This document shows, piece by piece, positions 45,896 through 56,614 of a DNA stretch of 64,000 nucleotides. Source of the stretch: Trissonchulus latispiculum (lineage: Eukaryota; Nematoda; Enoplea; Enoplida; Ironidae); the NCBI GenBank assembly GCA_030248195.1, contig JASAND010020324.1, positions 1-64,000 on the forward strand. The letters run 5' to 3'. The notes beneath the pieces were generated by a model that did not search any database, had not been told where the DNA came from, and saw nothing but the letters and a program-made list of their open reading frames with translations. How positions within the stretch are numbered: the stretch's first letter is position 1; the number at the start of each line of letters is the position of its first letter. Made by a program: the position numbers and the translations under genes.

Positions 45896-45985
45896 ACGTC
45901 GTTATTGTGTCGTATATACACAATTCAAGGCATATACATGGCAGCCATAATGTATATAACTGTATAAGTATATACGTATATATAT

Positions 45986-46676
45986 ACAAGAATAAAAATG
46001 CTCCGGTGGAGCATGAAAAATGCAATATGGGTGACACTGGGTTTTAAGCGGACAGAGGACTAGGTTTTAAAACGTTAATATGGGAGGGGCAGGTTGTAAA
46101 TGCCAGGAGGACTAGGTTAAAAGCGCACTAATATGGACCAGCTTCGCTGAACAACCCATATTCGCGAAAACTGTCCAGAGTTTCTATCGGCTGTTGATAT
46201 TGGCAGTTCTTCGAAAAATTGTACGATATGTCAGCACGGCCTGCAAGTATATGTGGTCGTGCTCCTTTATTATACAACTTAATAATACACTTACATAATG
46301 TTAACTGCTTTTCGCATCAACTTAATACAAGATTCTGCGCTGACACTGCAGAAAAAACACCTTGACCACCTTTGTACCAGAACTGCATTGTTTATTTGGA
46401 ATAAGCTTTAATATTTCAAAATCGTCCCGCTTGCTTTGAAAGTTGAAGAATGCAGGATCTTACTCGTATGTCATGTGGAGTGGAGCATGAGTGACCGCGA
46501 ATATGGGTTGTTCAGCGAAGCTGGTCCATATTAGTGCGCTTTTAACCTAGTCCTCCTGGCATTTACAACCTGCCCCTCCCATATTAACGTTTTAAAACCT
46601 AGTCCTCTGTCCATTTACAACCTACTGTCACCCATATTGCATTTTTCATGCTCCACCGGAGCACTTTTATTCTTGT
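45986..46676. mobile_element. Foldback element, GGAGCATG-hairpin family, copy 2
   Basis: Ends ACAAGAATAAAAATGCTCCG and its mirror ending GCACTTTTATTCTTGT. Inverted repeats of about 190 bp contain AGGACTAGGTT, TTAATATGG and GTTCAGCGAAGCTGG blocks like copy 1. Nested in the hAT-like element. Confidence 0.82.
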
Positions 46677-47379
46677 CCTATTTCATTTTTAAGGTTCTCA
46701 GTAAAAAGCAAAACGTTAAAGCGGTGTGAAAGAAACTTTAAAAATTCCGCCAATCATTAATCGTCAACCGAAAGTACAGAACAAAGAAGCTTGAAAAGTT
46801 CCAAGTTCTTCCTTTTTCTCTATTTTGACAGAAATCCAACATCCAGTACCCATGGCTGCAATAGTTTTAGTTACTGTATTTAGCATATAGCACTCTACTG
46901 CAGCGCAACCAGATGCAAACTTTACTGTCAGTGAAGGAAACTCATACGGCATGATTTGCAATGCTCTGCCGCACTTGTGTGCAAAATTTCGGACGATTGC
47001 AACTTACCTGTAGCTAGTTATAGGCCGTGCTATACTTCAGCAGCACTCTACTGCAGCGCAACCACATAGTAACATCGTAATAAGTATACAAAACGTATCT
47101 ATAGTAGTTTGTCATGTCCTAAACTATCTGTATGCCGAATTTCAAATACCAGTGACGAATGAATAAATTGTTATCGACGGTGCTGTGTTTGGGACAGCAC
47201 ATACAGCACGGTGGAAGCTAGAGAGTGCACCAACTAACATAGCTACAGTTCCCCCTTACTACAGACATAATTTTCACCAAGTTTCATATGTTTAGCCGTT
47301 TAAAGTAAGTCTACAGACAGCGTGCTATGGTTGCTGCATAATAGCACAGCACGATAGCAGCACCGCACAGAGCTGCAAC

Positions 47380-48100
47380 TATGCTCATCGTGTTCAGCGA
47401 CCCCGATAACCCTTATATGCGTCCCACTATATGGCCCAAAACAGCATATTTAGGCCTATTTTTGACTATTTTCTGTCGAGTTGGGACTTAGAAATTTTTC
47501 CGAAAATGGCCATTTGGACCGACTTCCTTTGGGCCAGCCGCCTGAACGGTCCAGGACCTAAATCAAAAATCGGCCAACGTTATGCACTAGTATCCCCTCC
47601 GTACTTGTTCATGCAACAAACCGCGTGTCTCTAGCTTGTTCCCTGAACCCTGTGGGCGTGACACAAAATGGCCGTTTTTTGGCCAAAAACGCCGTCAGGC
47701 CACTTTTGGCCGGCCGGCCAGGTGGCATGCCGGGCCGGGCAGCGAAAAAATATAGCGCGGGGCACATGGGACCATATCGGCATTCAGAAAATATAAACCT
47801 TTCCGGCTGAAAATGCTCACATCTTTCAAACACCTCTGCACAAAATAGCCCATTTCCAAGCGTGACTAACACAGAAAAAAACGGACCTAACTTGTCCGGA
47901 AGCGAAATTTTTCAAAGTTGAAAATTTTGACCAAAACTTTTTTGCAACTTGTTGTACTCGTCGTGTAGATTCCAACGATACCAAACTTGCCGAGTTTCGT
48001 TCAGTATTGAGCTGGCACGGTGCTCGAACGACTCTCATAGGGCCGCGCAGCGCCTTTTACACCCATATTATAGGGGGTCGCTCTCGCGCCCCCCTATAAT
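47380..48100. repeat. Second copy of the satellite-flank sequence
   Basis: ATGCTCATCGTGTTCAGCGA..GACTATTTTC..GTTGGGACTTAGAAA matches 35250-35375. The following part, down to GGGCCGCGCAGCGCC and the hairpin TAGGGGGTCGCTCTCGCGCC, matches the 36690-36780 end. The 145-bp array itself is absent here. Confidence 0.65.
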
Positions 48101-48102
48101 AC

Positions 48103-48550
48103 ACAATTAGGAAAAATGCTCCTTGTAGTCGCATGAAAAAGTTAATATGAGCTATGATGGCCAACATTTAAATATGTCAAGGACAAGATTTAAAATGTTT
48201 AATATGAGCCAGCATCTAAATAAGTACAGGACAAGATGTATATAAAAGGCTAATATAAGCCGCTACGTTTCTCTTGGGCTCATATTGACGCTCATTCAAC
48301 GCCACATTTCGTGGACAAAGTTTATGCAGCTCCTAATTTTCTTATCTGCATACTTGAGCTCCTACAGCTTACACGGCTTACTGCGAAATTAGAGAACGGA
48401 AACTCTGTGTGCACAAAAAATGAGCAGCATTAAAATAAAATTAAAGTTATTAAAATTAATTAAATCTTGTCCTTGACATATTTAAATGTTGGCCATCATA
48501 GCTCATATTAACTTTTTCATTCGACTGCAAGGAGCATTTTTCCTACTTGT
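48103..48550. mobile_element. Foldback element, GGAGCATG-hairpin family, copy 3
   Basis: TAGGAAAAATGCTCCTTG at the left is mirrored by CAAGGAGCATTTTTCCTA at the right, with GTCGCATGAAAAAGTTAATA blocks inside each end and short AGGACAAGAT pieces in place of AGGACTAGGT. More diverged than copies 1 and 2. Confidence 0.75.
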
Positions 48551-49137
48551 CCTCCTTTTAGTTTATGGGACCCCGTAGTTTGGGGTCTGGCTTCTTCTGG
48601 GGGGCTGCCGCCCGTCAGACCCCCGCTTACCTCTTCGGATTCTATATTATTACACAAATTAATGGCTGAAGTGCTCTAGATTAATTCCTAGGGGGGTCTA
48701 AATTTGAAAATGTTCTCCAACTTCTGGGGGGCTCCGCCCCCAGACCCCCGACTTGATTCATATGTGTTTCTTTTTGAGTCGCCATTTCCGTAGTCAAATA
48801 AAATGTTTCCTGGCGCAAATCGTGAAACTAATAACCCTGCGGGTACCCCCTTTAACGCCTCCAACTAAGTTCGTTTCGTGACAACTAAAAAAATTTGGTC
48901 AAGTCAAACCCCCCCCTTTTCAAAATCCTGGATACGCCCCTGGCTACTACTTATATTGCGTCAGCAATGGATTTTTAAACAATTTCCCTATGCCAACTGG
49001 TTTTTGCTAAAGTGACCAAAAAAAGTAGAAAGCGAAATTGTTTTCTTTATATCTGAAAAACGCTTCAAGATAGCTACCATAAAGTATACACTTTCTGAAC
49101 CGGATTTATGAGTTCTAAAGTATAAATTGAGATGAGA

Positions 49138-49259
49138 TGATGATGATGATGATGATATCTTTGCGCAAGGCTCATCAATGCAACAAGAGGCTGTACCAAT
49201 CGACTATGCCTCCGCAAAATCAACCATCAGGAGATTCGTCAGAAACTCCTGGCTAACTA
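49138..49259 (+). mobile_element. LINE fragment, part upstream of the palindrome
   Basis: After a short GAT repeat, frame 1 of this stretch reads QGSSMQQEAVPIDYASAK, then TIRRFVRNSWLT. The same frame resumes at 50603 on the far side of the inserted palindrome, so this is the upstream piece of the LINE 3' end at 50601-51010. It is 5'-truncated near 49140. Confidence 0.72.
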
Positions 49260-50600
49260 AAGTCTGACACAAAAATGTGTGTACAAAATCTGTAAGGCCT
49301 CCAGTGAACTAAATATACGTCGTAACCCCATAAAACCATATATTTTCGGAATCCTAGCAGCGAGACGAATATTTTTATAAAATTTAAATTTTTTTAAAAA
49401 TTCAAAAATTTTAAAATATTGGTTTTTCGGAGAATTTTTTAGGACCGTTCATGGTATTCAGCTCATTCATTCCGAAAAATTTTCCCATCCGAAGACGCAT
49501 CGATTGACACAAGAACGGAAAAATCGGTTGAGAAATAAGCATTTCATTCTAAAAACTCGTTTTTCCATTTTCTTTGATGTTTGCCGCTCTTTGCAGCTTT
49601 GACTGGTTGTTACTCACGACTCGCTCAACGGAAAATTTTTTCGATTAGATTTTCAGGACCGCCTAGGCGTCCGCTTTCACCTGATATATGTGGTATTTCA
49701 AATTTTGAAAGTCGATTTTTTTGAAAAATACCACTTTTTGACCCAAAATTTCGGCAAAGCAAAATTAGCAAAAGTGAGTAAAAATGACATAATCATAAAG
49801 TTCAAGCTGAGCTGAAGCCAACGATATAAAAGTTTTGTTGCTACGACTTATATTGCGACAGCAGTGAATTTTTAAATAATATCCCTTATTTCAGCTGGTT
49901 TTTGCTAGTTTACACTGATTCAGTTAAATCACGGCGGCAACATCAAAGAGAGAGCCAAAAACCACCTGAAATAAGGGATATTGTTTGAAAAATCATTGCG
50001 GACGCAATATAAGTCGTAGCCACGAAAACTTTATATCGTTGTAATCAGCTCAAATTGAACTTTATGATTACGCTATTTTTACTCACTTTTGCTGAAATCG
50101 CTATGCCGAAATTTTTGGTCAAAAAGTGGTATTTTTCAAAAAAATCAACTTTTGAAATTTGAAATACCATATATATCAGTTGAAAGCGGACGCCTAGGCG
50201 GTCCTGAAAATCTAATCGAAAAAATTTCCGTTGAGCGAGTCGTGAGTAACAACCAGTCAAAGCTGCAAAAAGCGGCAAACATCAAAGAAAATGGAAAAAC
50301 TAGTTTTTAGAATAAAATGCTTATTTCTCAACAGATTTTTTCCGTTCTTGTGTCAATCGATACGTCTTCGGATGGGAAAATTTTTCGGAATAAATGAGCT
50401 GAATACCTTGAACGCTCCGAAAAAAATCCCCGAAAAACCAATATTTTAAAATTTTTGAATTTTTAAAAAAATTTAAATTTTATAAAAATGTTCGTCTCGC
50501 TGCAAGGATTCCGAAAATATATGGTTTTATGGGGTTACGACGTATATTTAGTTCACTGGAGGCCTTACAGATTTTGTACACACATTTTTGTGTCAGACTT
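49260..50600. mobile_element. 1.34-kb full-length palindrome inserted at TA in a LINE
   Basis: Ends AAGTCTGACACAAAAATGTG and its exact mirror. TA lies at 49258-49259 and 50601-50602. The arms of about 650 bp run to a loop of about 44 bp near 49930 and differ by scattered substitutions only. It has no coding frame; open frames at 50045-50310 are arm sequence. The TA target suggests a Tc1/mariner-type mobiliser. Related sequence occurs at 10377-10775 and 44880-49035. Confidence 0.92.
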
Positions 50601-51010
50601 TAGTTGTACCCACCAACGGACAAAAGAAATCTTCCGCCAAGATGGCCCCACTCCACCTCAGCTGGAATCAGGTCTCCCCAGAAGGGACAGGGTGATCCTG
50701 AGTCAGCTTCGAACTGGAAAATCAATGTTACTGTCTGAATTCCGCCATGTGATTGACCCTGAGCAATGGCCGTCCCCTATATGCCCTGACTGCAGAGAGG
50801 AGTCTGGGTCCCTCTCCCATGTGCTCCTCAATTGCCCCGCCCACGCCGTTCACCGAATCCGGCACCTAGGCGTGTCCCCCGACCTGTCCTGCCTTAGACG
50901 GAATCCGGAGGCAGTCCTGGCCTACCTCCGGGGGAGCGAACTTATATAGTCCGCCGTTTATGGGAAACCAACAACGACCGCCTACCAAACAACAACAACA
51001 ACAACAACAT
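50601..51010 (+). mobile_element. LINE 3' end with CCHC-like motif and CAA tail
   Basis: The frame reads RRDRVILSQLRTGKS, SPICPDCREESGSLSHVLLN and CPAHAVHRIRHLG, and ends in a stop at 50947-50949. The C-x2-C-x(8-10)-H-x(4)-C arrangement after an RxxxxLSQLRTG block is the C-terminus of a non-LTR retrotransposon polyprotein (Jockey/I/R1-like type). A (CAA)n tail follows at 50986-51009. A related fragment lies at 57089-57400. Confidence 0.8.
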
Positions 51011-51937
51011 GAGATCTTTTTTTTTTCGTGAAAATTTTTTAAAATTTCCCGTGCGATTTCAAAGGGCGCCGCTTTTATATATCCAGAAAGATTGGTACAA
51101 GGTACTACCGCGGTTTTTTCAGGAAAATGTTCCCCTTGTCTGAAACTCCTCCACACCACAAATTTCAACTTTTTTGGTAGCAGATATATTCCATTTTTTC
51201 CATTTTCAAAATCCTTTGATCTTTAATCTTTCGCTTTCTCCATTTTTTGGTCAGACTTTATTTCCAGTACTTTCGAACACGCAGAGAAGCAGCGTATTAT
51301 ATACTTTATCTAAATTTTGCAATTTGTAGAATTATAACAACTTTAAAATTCTTAATATTTTTAATGTTGAAGTTTATGAAGGTCCAAGGTCCTGGAAAAA
51401 CAAGGTTGTTACATTTTGGACTCTCCTGACCTGCCCCATGCAGCAATTCGGCTATAAATCATTGTCTTAATGAGACCTGGTTAGAATACCTAGTTAGTCC
51501 AGCTACTAAGACCAAGTTAATTATTATCATGATGTCGTATCCTTTCATTCTCCTTGCTTTCTTCTGTGTAGTGTTTCTAAGTGCGTGCTTCAATTTGCTA
51601 GCACTGTGTTAAATTCAAGATAGCCCAATACTAAATTGTTCTCTTCTAGTATATATTAACTGGAAGTGCTAGGAAAACTGTAAAAAATGAAAAGACTTTC
51701 TTTCTCTATTTTATTCACAATCAACACGTGAAAGTTGAAGCTATTTAGTGCTAACATGATTTCATAATGCTCTCTCTCTCTTAGTTAGTGTATAACGGTT
51801 TCAATCAATTTTTTGTTTTTGAATATTACAATCTGCCCGCAACCGTACTGGTCACTTTTTATCGTCCGGAAAAGTTCTTGTCCTAAAGTTATCTCCTACT
51901 TCTCTTTTTCCTGTTACGTGTCTGTTTTTCTGTATAG
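51011..51937. other. Rest of intron 14
   Basis: 51080-51230 shares CTGAAACTCC..ACCACAAATTTCAACTTTTT with 44880-44930, so it is a further piece of the palindromic family. The remainder is AT-rich. Confidence 0.4.
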
Positions 51938-51970
51938 CGTTCACTGAGCACAGCAACTGCTGAAGATATG
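51938..51970 (+). CDS. WNK: Candidate WNK microexon 15
   Basis: An 11-codon stretch (RSLSTATAEDM) lies between a strong acceptor (GTTTTTCTGTATAG) and a donor (GATATG/GTACGT), in phase 0 on both sides. It fits between the basic linker of exon 14 and CCT2 of exon 16 without disturbing the frame. The evidence is splice signals and phase alone; it may be optional or false. Confidence 0.4.
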
Positions 51971-53296
51971 GTACGTATTATTCTCTATCCGTATTTGTTT
52001 TGCCAACAGTGGAGCCGTTGTCAGCAGTTTTTGCTTCCACTTTTCTTTCATAACTTTTACTGCTAATTTTTGTTTTTGTTTTTCCTTGTTTCTGAACTGT
52101 ATGAGTTTTGTTTTCTGTGTTCCTCGGTCAAACGGTTTCTTTCTGTTCTGGTTGGAGGCAGACGTTGATTTTATTGTCAGCTTTATCTTAGCCTTAGAAC
52201 ATGTTTCTGAAGACAATTTTTTACTGATTGATAGAGCTGAACCCGTTTGGGTATAGCCTCCTATTGGAGTAACAAATCATTTCAGCTAATTGTAACAAAC
52301 AAATTTAAGCTGAATATTTCTAGAAAAGGCATTAGATGCTGGTATTTCTTTGTATAAATTTGACCCAGCGGGAAAGGGCGCCGAAACACATTTTTGCATT
52401 TACAACCATTGAGCTATTTCTAGTGGTTAAGTGTGAATAAGTCAGAAACGATAGTCAGGATCTATGGGTAGCCATTTCCTTGGAACAGTTTATTCGAATT
52501 TGCTGTTATATGTTAAGGAAAAAGTTGGTTTAGTCGATACATCGTTGAATTCCACATTATATTTTCGCCTTATTAGTTGAATTGCTTCAAGCTGTAGATT
52601 TGTACGATTTTGAAAAAACTGCGATTATTTCGTTTTATACATTGATTTCTGTGAAACTATCATAGGGGTCGCGGCAGCGACCCCTATAATATGTGTGAAA
52701 AGTGGCTGGAGACAGTGTAAGATAAGCTGCGCAGAAGCTGCACAAAATCCTGCGCAGATTTCATGCGCAAATTGTAGAGCACATCGAGTTTAGTATGTCC
52801 GGAAATTTTCGGCCCCGTGGCGGCGATGTTTTTTTTCCGATTTCTCCTATTTGATGGTTGTATTGTACATAATGTTCGCCGCTTTCACGTGAACTGCAGC
52901 GGTGGGCCAACCTAAAGGGCTATAGGGTCTTAAGAATTGCAACTTTTTTTGCGCCGCAGCTGCGCCACAGTGCCGCAGTGGCGCCGCAAACTCGGCTCAT
53001 AGCGAAAAGTGACCATTTTTGTGGTCATCGCTCAGGTCGAACATTACGAGCTGGAGCTGATTTCTTTTTATATTCCGAAATTTCATATATTGAACTAACT
53101 AACGATCCATGTTGCGTTTCTCTATTACTTCCCTAGCGACCAGAGTGGCCCGTCAAAAATGGCGAAAATTCGAAAAATGAAAAATCGTAATTTCTCGCTA
53201 TCTTTTCAACTTTGAAAGCTCAAATCTTTCATACCATGGTTTTCTGGCACGGAGAATCGATTCCCGCAGTCAATTTTACCGTCAGACCCACCCATC
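51971..53296. other. Intron 15, first part
   Basis: AT-rich, with the hairpin TAGGGGTCGCGGCAGCGACC (52663-52682), the third locus with this type of sequence. No coding exon recognised. Confidence 0.4.
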
Positions 53297-53650
53297 TTGC
53301 TGGGCTGGTTCCACTTTGCCGTTGGGAGGGTCAAGTCGGAAACCGCTTCCTGGAGGTCCATAGAAGGCTCTACCTGGCCTCTCAAAACTTCGTCTGTAGG
53401 GGTTTTCTGGTGCGCCCAGCTCACTTCCGGTATCCGTTTTGCCGTCCGACGTGCCTATGTTGCTGGGCTGGTTCTACTTTGCCGTCGGGAGGGTCAAGTT
53501 GGAAACCGCTTCCTGGAGGTCCATAGTAGGCTCTACCTGGCCTCTCAAAACTTTGTCTATAGGGGTTTTCTGGTGCGCCCAGCTCCCGGTATCCGTTTTG
53601 CCGTCCGACGTAACTATTTTGCTGGGCTGGTGCCAGTTTGCCGTTTGAAG
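53297..53650. repeat. Tandem repeat of about 160 bp, 2.2 copies
   Basis: TTGCTGGGCTGGTTCCACTT and its variants start at 53297, 53460 and 53619. The unit includes GTCAAGTCGGAAACCGCTTC and GGGGTTTTCTGGTGCGCCCA. Overlapping open frames on both strands come from the repeat and have no domain. Confidence 0.85.
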
Positions 53651-53654
53651 GGTC

Positions 53655-54010
53655 AGTCGGTGGTCGAAAATAAAATTTTTCAAAAGTGGTCAAATTTGGT
53701 ATCAAATGAAAGCCCTAAGTGAGCTGAGCAACTTTTGTCATAGAACTGCGTACCCAAAGCTTCTGTTGAGGGCTGTGGTGGGGTGGAGTGGGGTGGGGTG
53801 GGGACTTAGGCGATTTTGGGTCAAAAATTAAATTTTTCAAAAGTAGTCAACTTTGGCATTAAATGAAAGCCCTAAGCGAGCTGAGTAACTTTTGTCATAG
53901 AACTGCGTACCCAAGGTGGCTGTAGAGTGCTGTGGTGGGGTGGGGGACTTAGGCGATTTTGGGTCAAAAATAAAATTTTTCAAAAGTGGTCAGATTTAAT
54001 GTCAAATGAT
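53655..54010. repeat. Tandem repeat of about 150 bp, 2.3 copies
   Basis: AAATTTTTCAAAAGTGGTCA followed by ATCAAATGAAAGCCCTAAG and CTGTGGTGGGGTG recurs from about 53671, 53829 and 53972. It directly follows the previous array. Confidence 0.8.
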
Positions 54011-55488
54011 AGCCCGAAGCGAACGGAAAAGCTTTCGCCATGGAACCATCCACCAAAAGGTGCTGTGTCGGATTTCTGCCTTTACTTTCTCAACCGGAAT
54101 TTAAAGGATAGGCATAGGCCCAACACACACATTATCCCCTTTTGTGCGGAGCATTTTTGTTACTTGTATATATACACAGAACGGAATCGCTTGGTTTTTG
54201 GCAGAATGAGAATTTGCACTGTTATTGCGGACGGACATTTTTCTCGGTTTGAGCTTGACTTCTCCTGTTGCAAGAAAACTCAATTCGAAGTTGCAAAAAT
54301 CATCACACATTTGGCTTTTATTCAGGAGCTTTACGACTGTTGATCCAATTCCAAAAGTATACCTTTGCCCACATTTTTCCATATAGCGCAAAAAGAATTT
54401 TTGGTTTATTCTGCAGTTTTGAGAAATTGATATTTAAAGGCCGATCTTCTGTATTTAGCTGGTATGTCAAAAAGTACGTATATATGTAAGCAATTTTGCT
54501 AGTTTTATAAATTGATATGAAAGTGCTCATTATAAAATGATTTAGAAATTTTCGCAGCGTTTCAATAATTGCACAAAAGTAGCGACCACCTTAGAAAAGC
54601 TCGAAAAAGTTTTGAAGTTTTCCCCTCGAAATCTTTATGTTGTAAGCACGGTTTTTTGAGCAAATTGGGACGTTTTCGCAGTTGTCGGTAGGGACAACTC
54701 AATAGGTCAGCTCAACAAGGCAGAGGACAGCTTATTCTGGATGAGGCTTTCCCATGTTTGTGAATTCATTGTATTCGCACACCCCGGTGATGGTTTCGTT
54801 CAGAGCACGTTGTTCAGTCTTCAGTTTGCAATTTTGTTCTAATGGTCTTTCCTGTGATTGCTGAAGTTTCCAGTGTGAGCATTTCTGTCCAAACAGTTGA
54901 GTATACTGTTCTTGTTGGTTGACAATAAATCAACAGGGCTTGTTCCGGTCCTGTTATTAAAGGTTTAATTAAAGACGCGTATACCTGGGATGCAAAGCTA
55001 CTACTGTCGAAGGCCAGCGCCTGAAAATCATTCGAACACCCGTTTTTGTTTTAAATCGTTGACTGCTGTTTTGGCATTAGAACAATTATAAGTTTGGTAT
55101 ACATAATATTGTTTGTGGCGCTTTTGTCTGTTCTCGAATTTGTGGGTGATGGTCTGGTCTGCTTGTTTGGCATGGTCGCAGTTTGTCCCGGTTTCTTGGT
55201 TAAGATCTAATTTTTAATAGAATGACTGCTTATAGGGGATTCATTGTGATTTAATGCGGAGAGATACGTAGTAACGTTCGCATATAATTTATCTGTTCGA
55301 GTCGAATTTGGTTTCATCAATTGTAATTACCTAAAATAGTTGTTTGTACGTTCAGCAATTACGTACTAATTTGTAACAATGGAAAGTACAATCCAGAGAG
55401 TAACGCTAACAGTTAAAAAGGCTTACTTGTTTACTGTGCTTGTTATTCTTACATTACACAACGGCTTATGGTTATTTATTGGTTTTAG
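54011..55488. other. Intron 15, remaining part
   Basis: No repeat pair or exon recognised. The open frame at 53927-54343 runs out of the tandem repeat and shows no domain. Confidence 0.35.
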
Positions 55489-55581
55489 GTTGTGGAGTGT
55501 AAATTGGATACTCTCAAGCAGAAAGTGACATTTAAATTTGCTGTGGACACAGACAAGCCCCAAGAGATTGCGGATAACTTG
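55489..55581 (+). CDS. WNK: WNK kinase exon 16: second CCT-like domain, part 1
   Basis: This phase-0 exon of 31 codons (residues 1268-1298) reads VVECKLDTLKQKVTFKFAVD and DKPQEIADNL. It matches the second CCT-like domain of animal WNKs, whose pattern is VVEC-x-L-x-x-x-x-x-K-x-VTFKFxxDxDxPxEIAxxxV. Acceptor TATTGGTTTTAG, donor AACTTG/GTAAAT. Confidence 0.9.
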
Positions 55582-56146
55582 GTAAATAATTGTAATACGT
55601 AAGTACGTGCAATGAAAGTCAATCCTGTTTTGCATAAACAAAGGCATTTTTGAGAATAATGGTGACGGTGTGCACGCACAGTGTCCTGTGCCAAACCCAA
55701 ACTATCGTACAATTTCCAGAATGAAGGATTTCAAAAAATTACCGCTCCTGATACGCCTGAATAAACGTTGCTTCTTGACCAAATTAAAGAAGGTGCACTC
55801 AACCTTCAAAGCTGGAGTCGTTCACCGCATTCGAACAGGCATGTCCGAAATTCCGTTTTCCCGCTGTTCGAAATTTGTTCCGGTGATTTCATAAATTTAT
55901 ATTCTTGTTCTAACGAAATATGAATTAATAGACTAATTAATAAGTTTCCAATATTGTACACACATTTCTGAACGTACAATAGCTGCATGTGAAACAGATT
56001 TAATAAAGCAAATATTATGAAAGAAAGTTATTGCTATTGAAAACATTGCATGCGTTATTAGGCATGCGGACAGTTGTGAACAGTAATGAATCAATTGAGA
56101 AAAATCAATCAATCATATTATGAGTGAACATCGATTGAGAAAATCC
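55582..56146. other. Intron 16, first part
   Basis: No element recognised. The open frame at 55670-55894 lacks a domain. Confidence 0.35.
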
Positions 56147-56538
56147 TGGGCTTACTCTAGTGGGGGGGGCCTCCATAAACGACCTTCCCCACCAAATTAG
56201 TTCTCTCCAAATTCGTCCCCTCCAAAATTGCCCCCACGTCAGAGGGTGCCTCTTTTGGTACCAAATCTTACCCTAAAAAATTCGCTCAAATTCGGCCAAA
56301 TTTTCAAAAATTATCCTGCTCCGCTGGAGATTTTACTGATTTTTTGCCTTTTTTATCACTCAACCTGCCTATGTTTGTAATAAAAATCAACTTTTACAGT
56401 ACATGCCAGGATAATATCGCTACTTTTGGCGTATTTTTCGAAAAGTTTTCGCCCCCCCCCCAACATTTCTTGCCCCTCGGACTTTTGGGCTTCCCAAGGA
56501 GCTCCCTCCCCAGGAAAAAGTCCCTAGAATATGCCCAG
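56147..56538. mobile_element. CTGGGCTTATTC-family MITE, copy C
   Basis: The left end CTGGGCTTACTCTAG pairs with CTAGAATATGCCCAG. Interior similar to copies A and B (GGTACCAAATCTTACCC, GCTCCGCTGGAGATTTTACT). No TSD is visible, so it is older or rearranged. Confidence 0.78.
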
Positions 56539-56614
56539 CTGCACTTGTATTAAAGCTTAAAAATTTTCTGTTCCAATTGAAAAGACGGGTGACCGTGCCT
56601 GAATGTTGTTCTAG

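Larger units (their letters stand above)
45599..48942. mobile_element. 3.34-kb hAT-like element without transposase
   Basis: Ends CATGGGCGTATCCAAGG and CCTGGATACGCCCCTG. GCTACTAC is duplicated at 45591-45598 and 48943-48950. No frame long enough for a hAT transposase is present. The cargo is a CTTCGGCGCG tandem repeat, two foldback elements and sequence shared with 35240-36780. It is a large non-autonomous copy that has accumulated later insertions. Confidence 0.87.
44880..49035. mobile_element. One arm of the palindromic family, interrupted twice
   Basis: 44880-45031, 45413-45598 and 48943-49035 together match the left arm of the 49260-50600 palindrome (TTACTCGTGACTCGCTCA, GACCCAAAATTTCGGCATAG, AATCATAAAGTTCAATCTGA, GCGTCAGCAATGGATTTTTA). 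The breaks are an inserted 381-bp MITE and a 3.34-kb hAT-like element, each with a TSD. Confidence 0.8.

Noticed and set aside
45735..45967. Phe-rich frames
   Set aside because: They are translations of the CTTCGGCGCG tandem repeat.
53212..53722. Overlapping frames with repeated FAVGRVK-type blocks
   Set aside because: They come from the 160-bp tandem array and are open on both strands for that reason.
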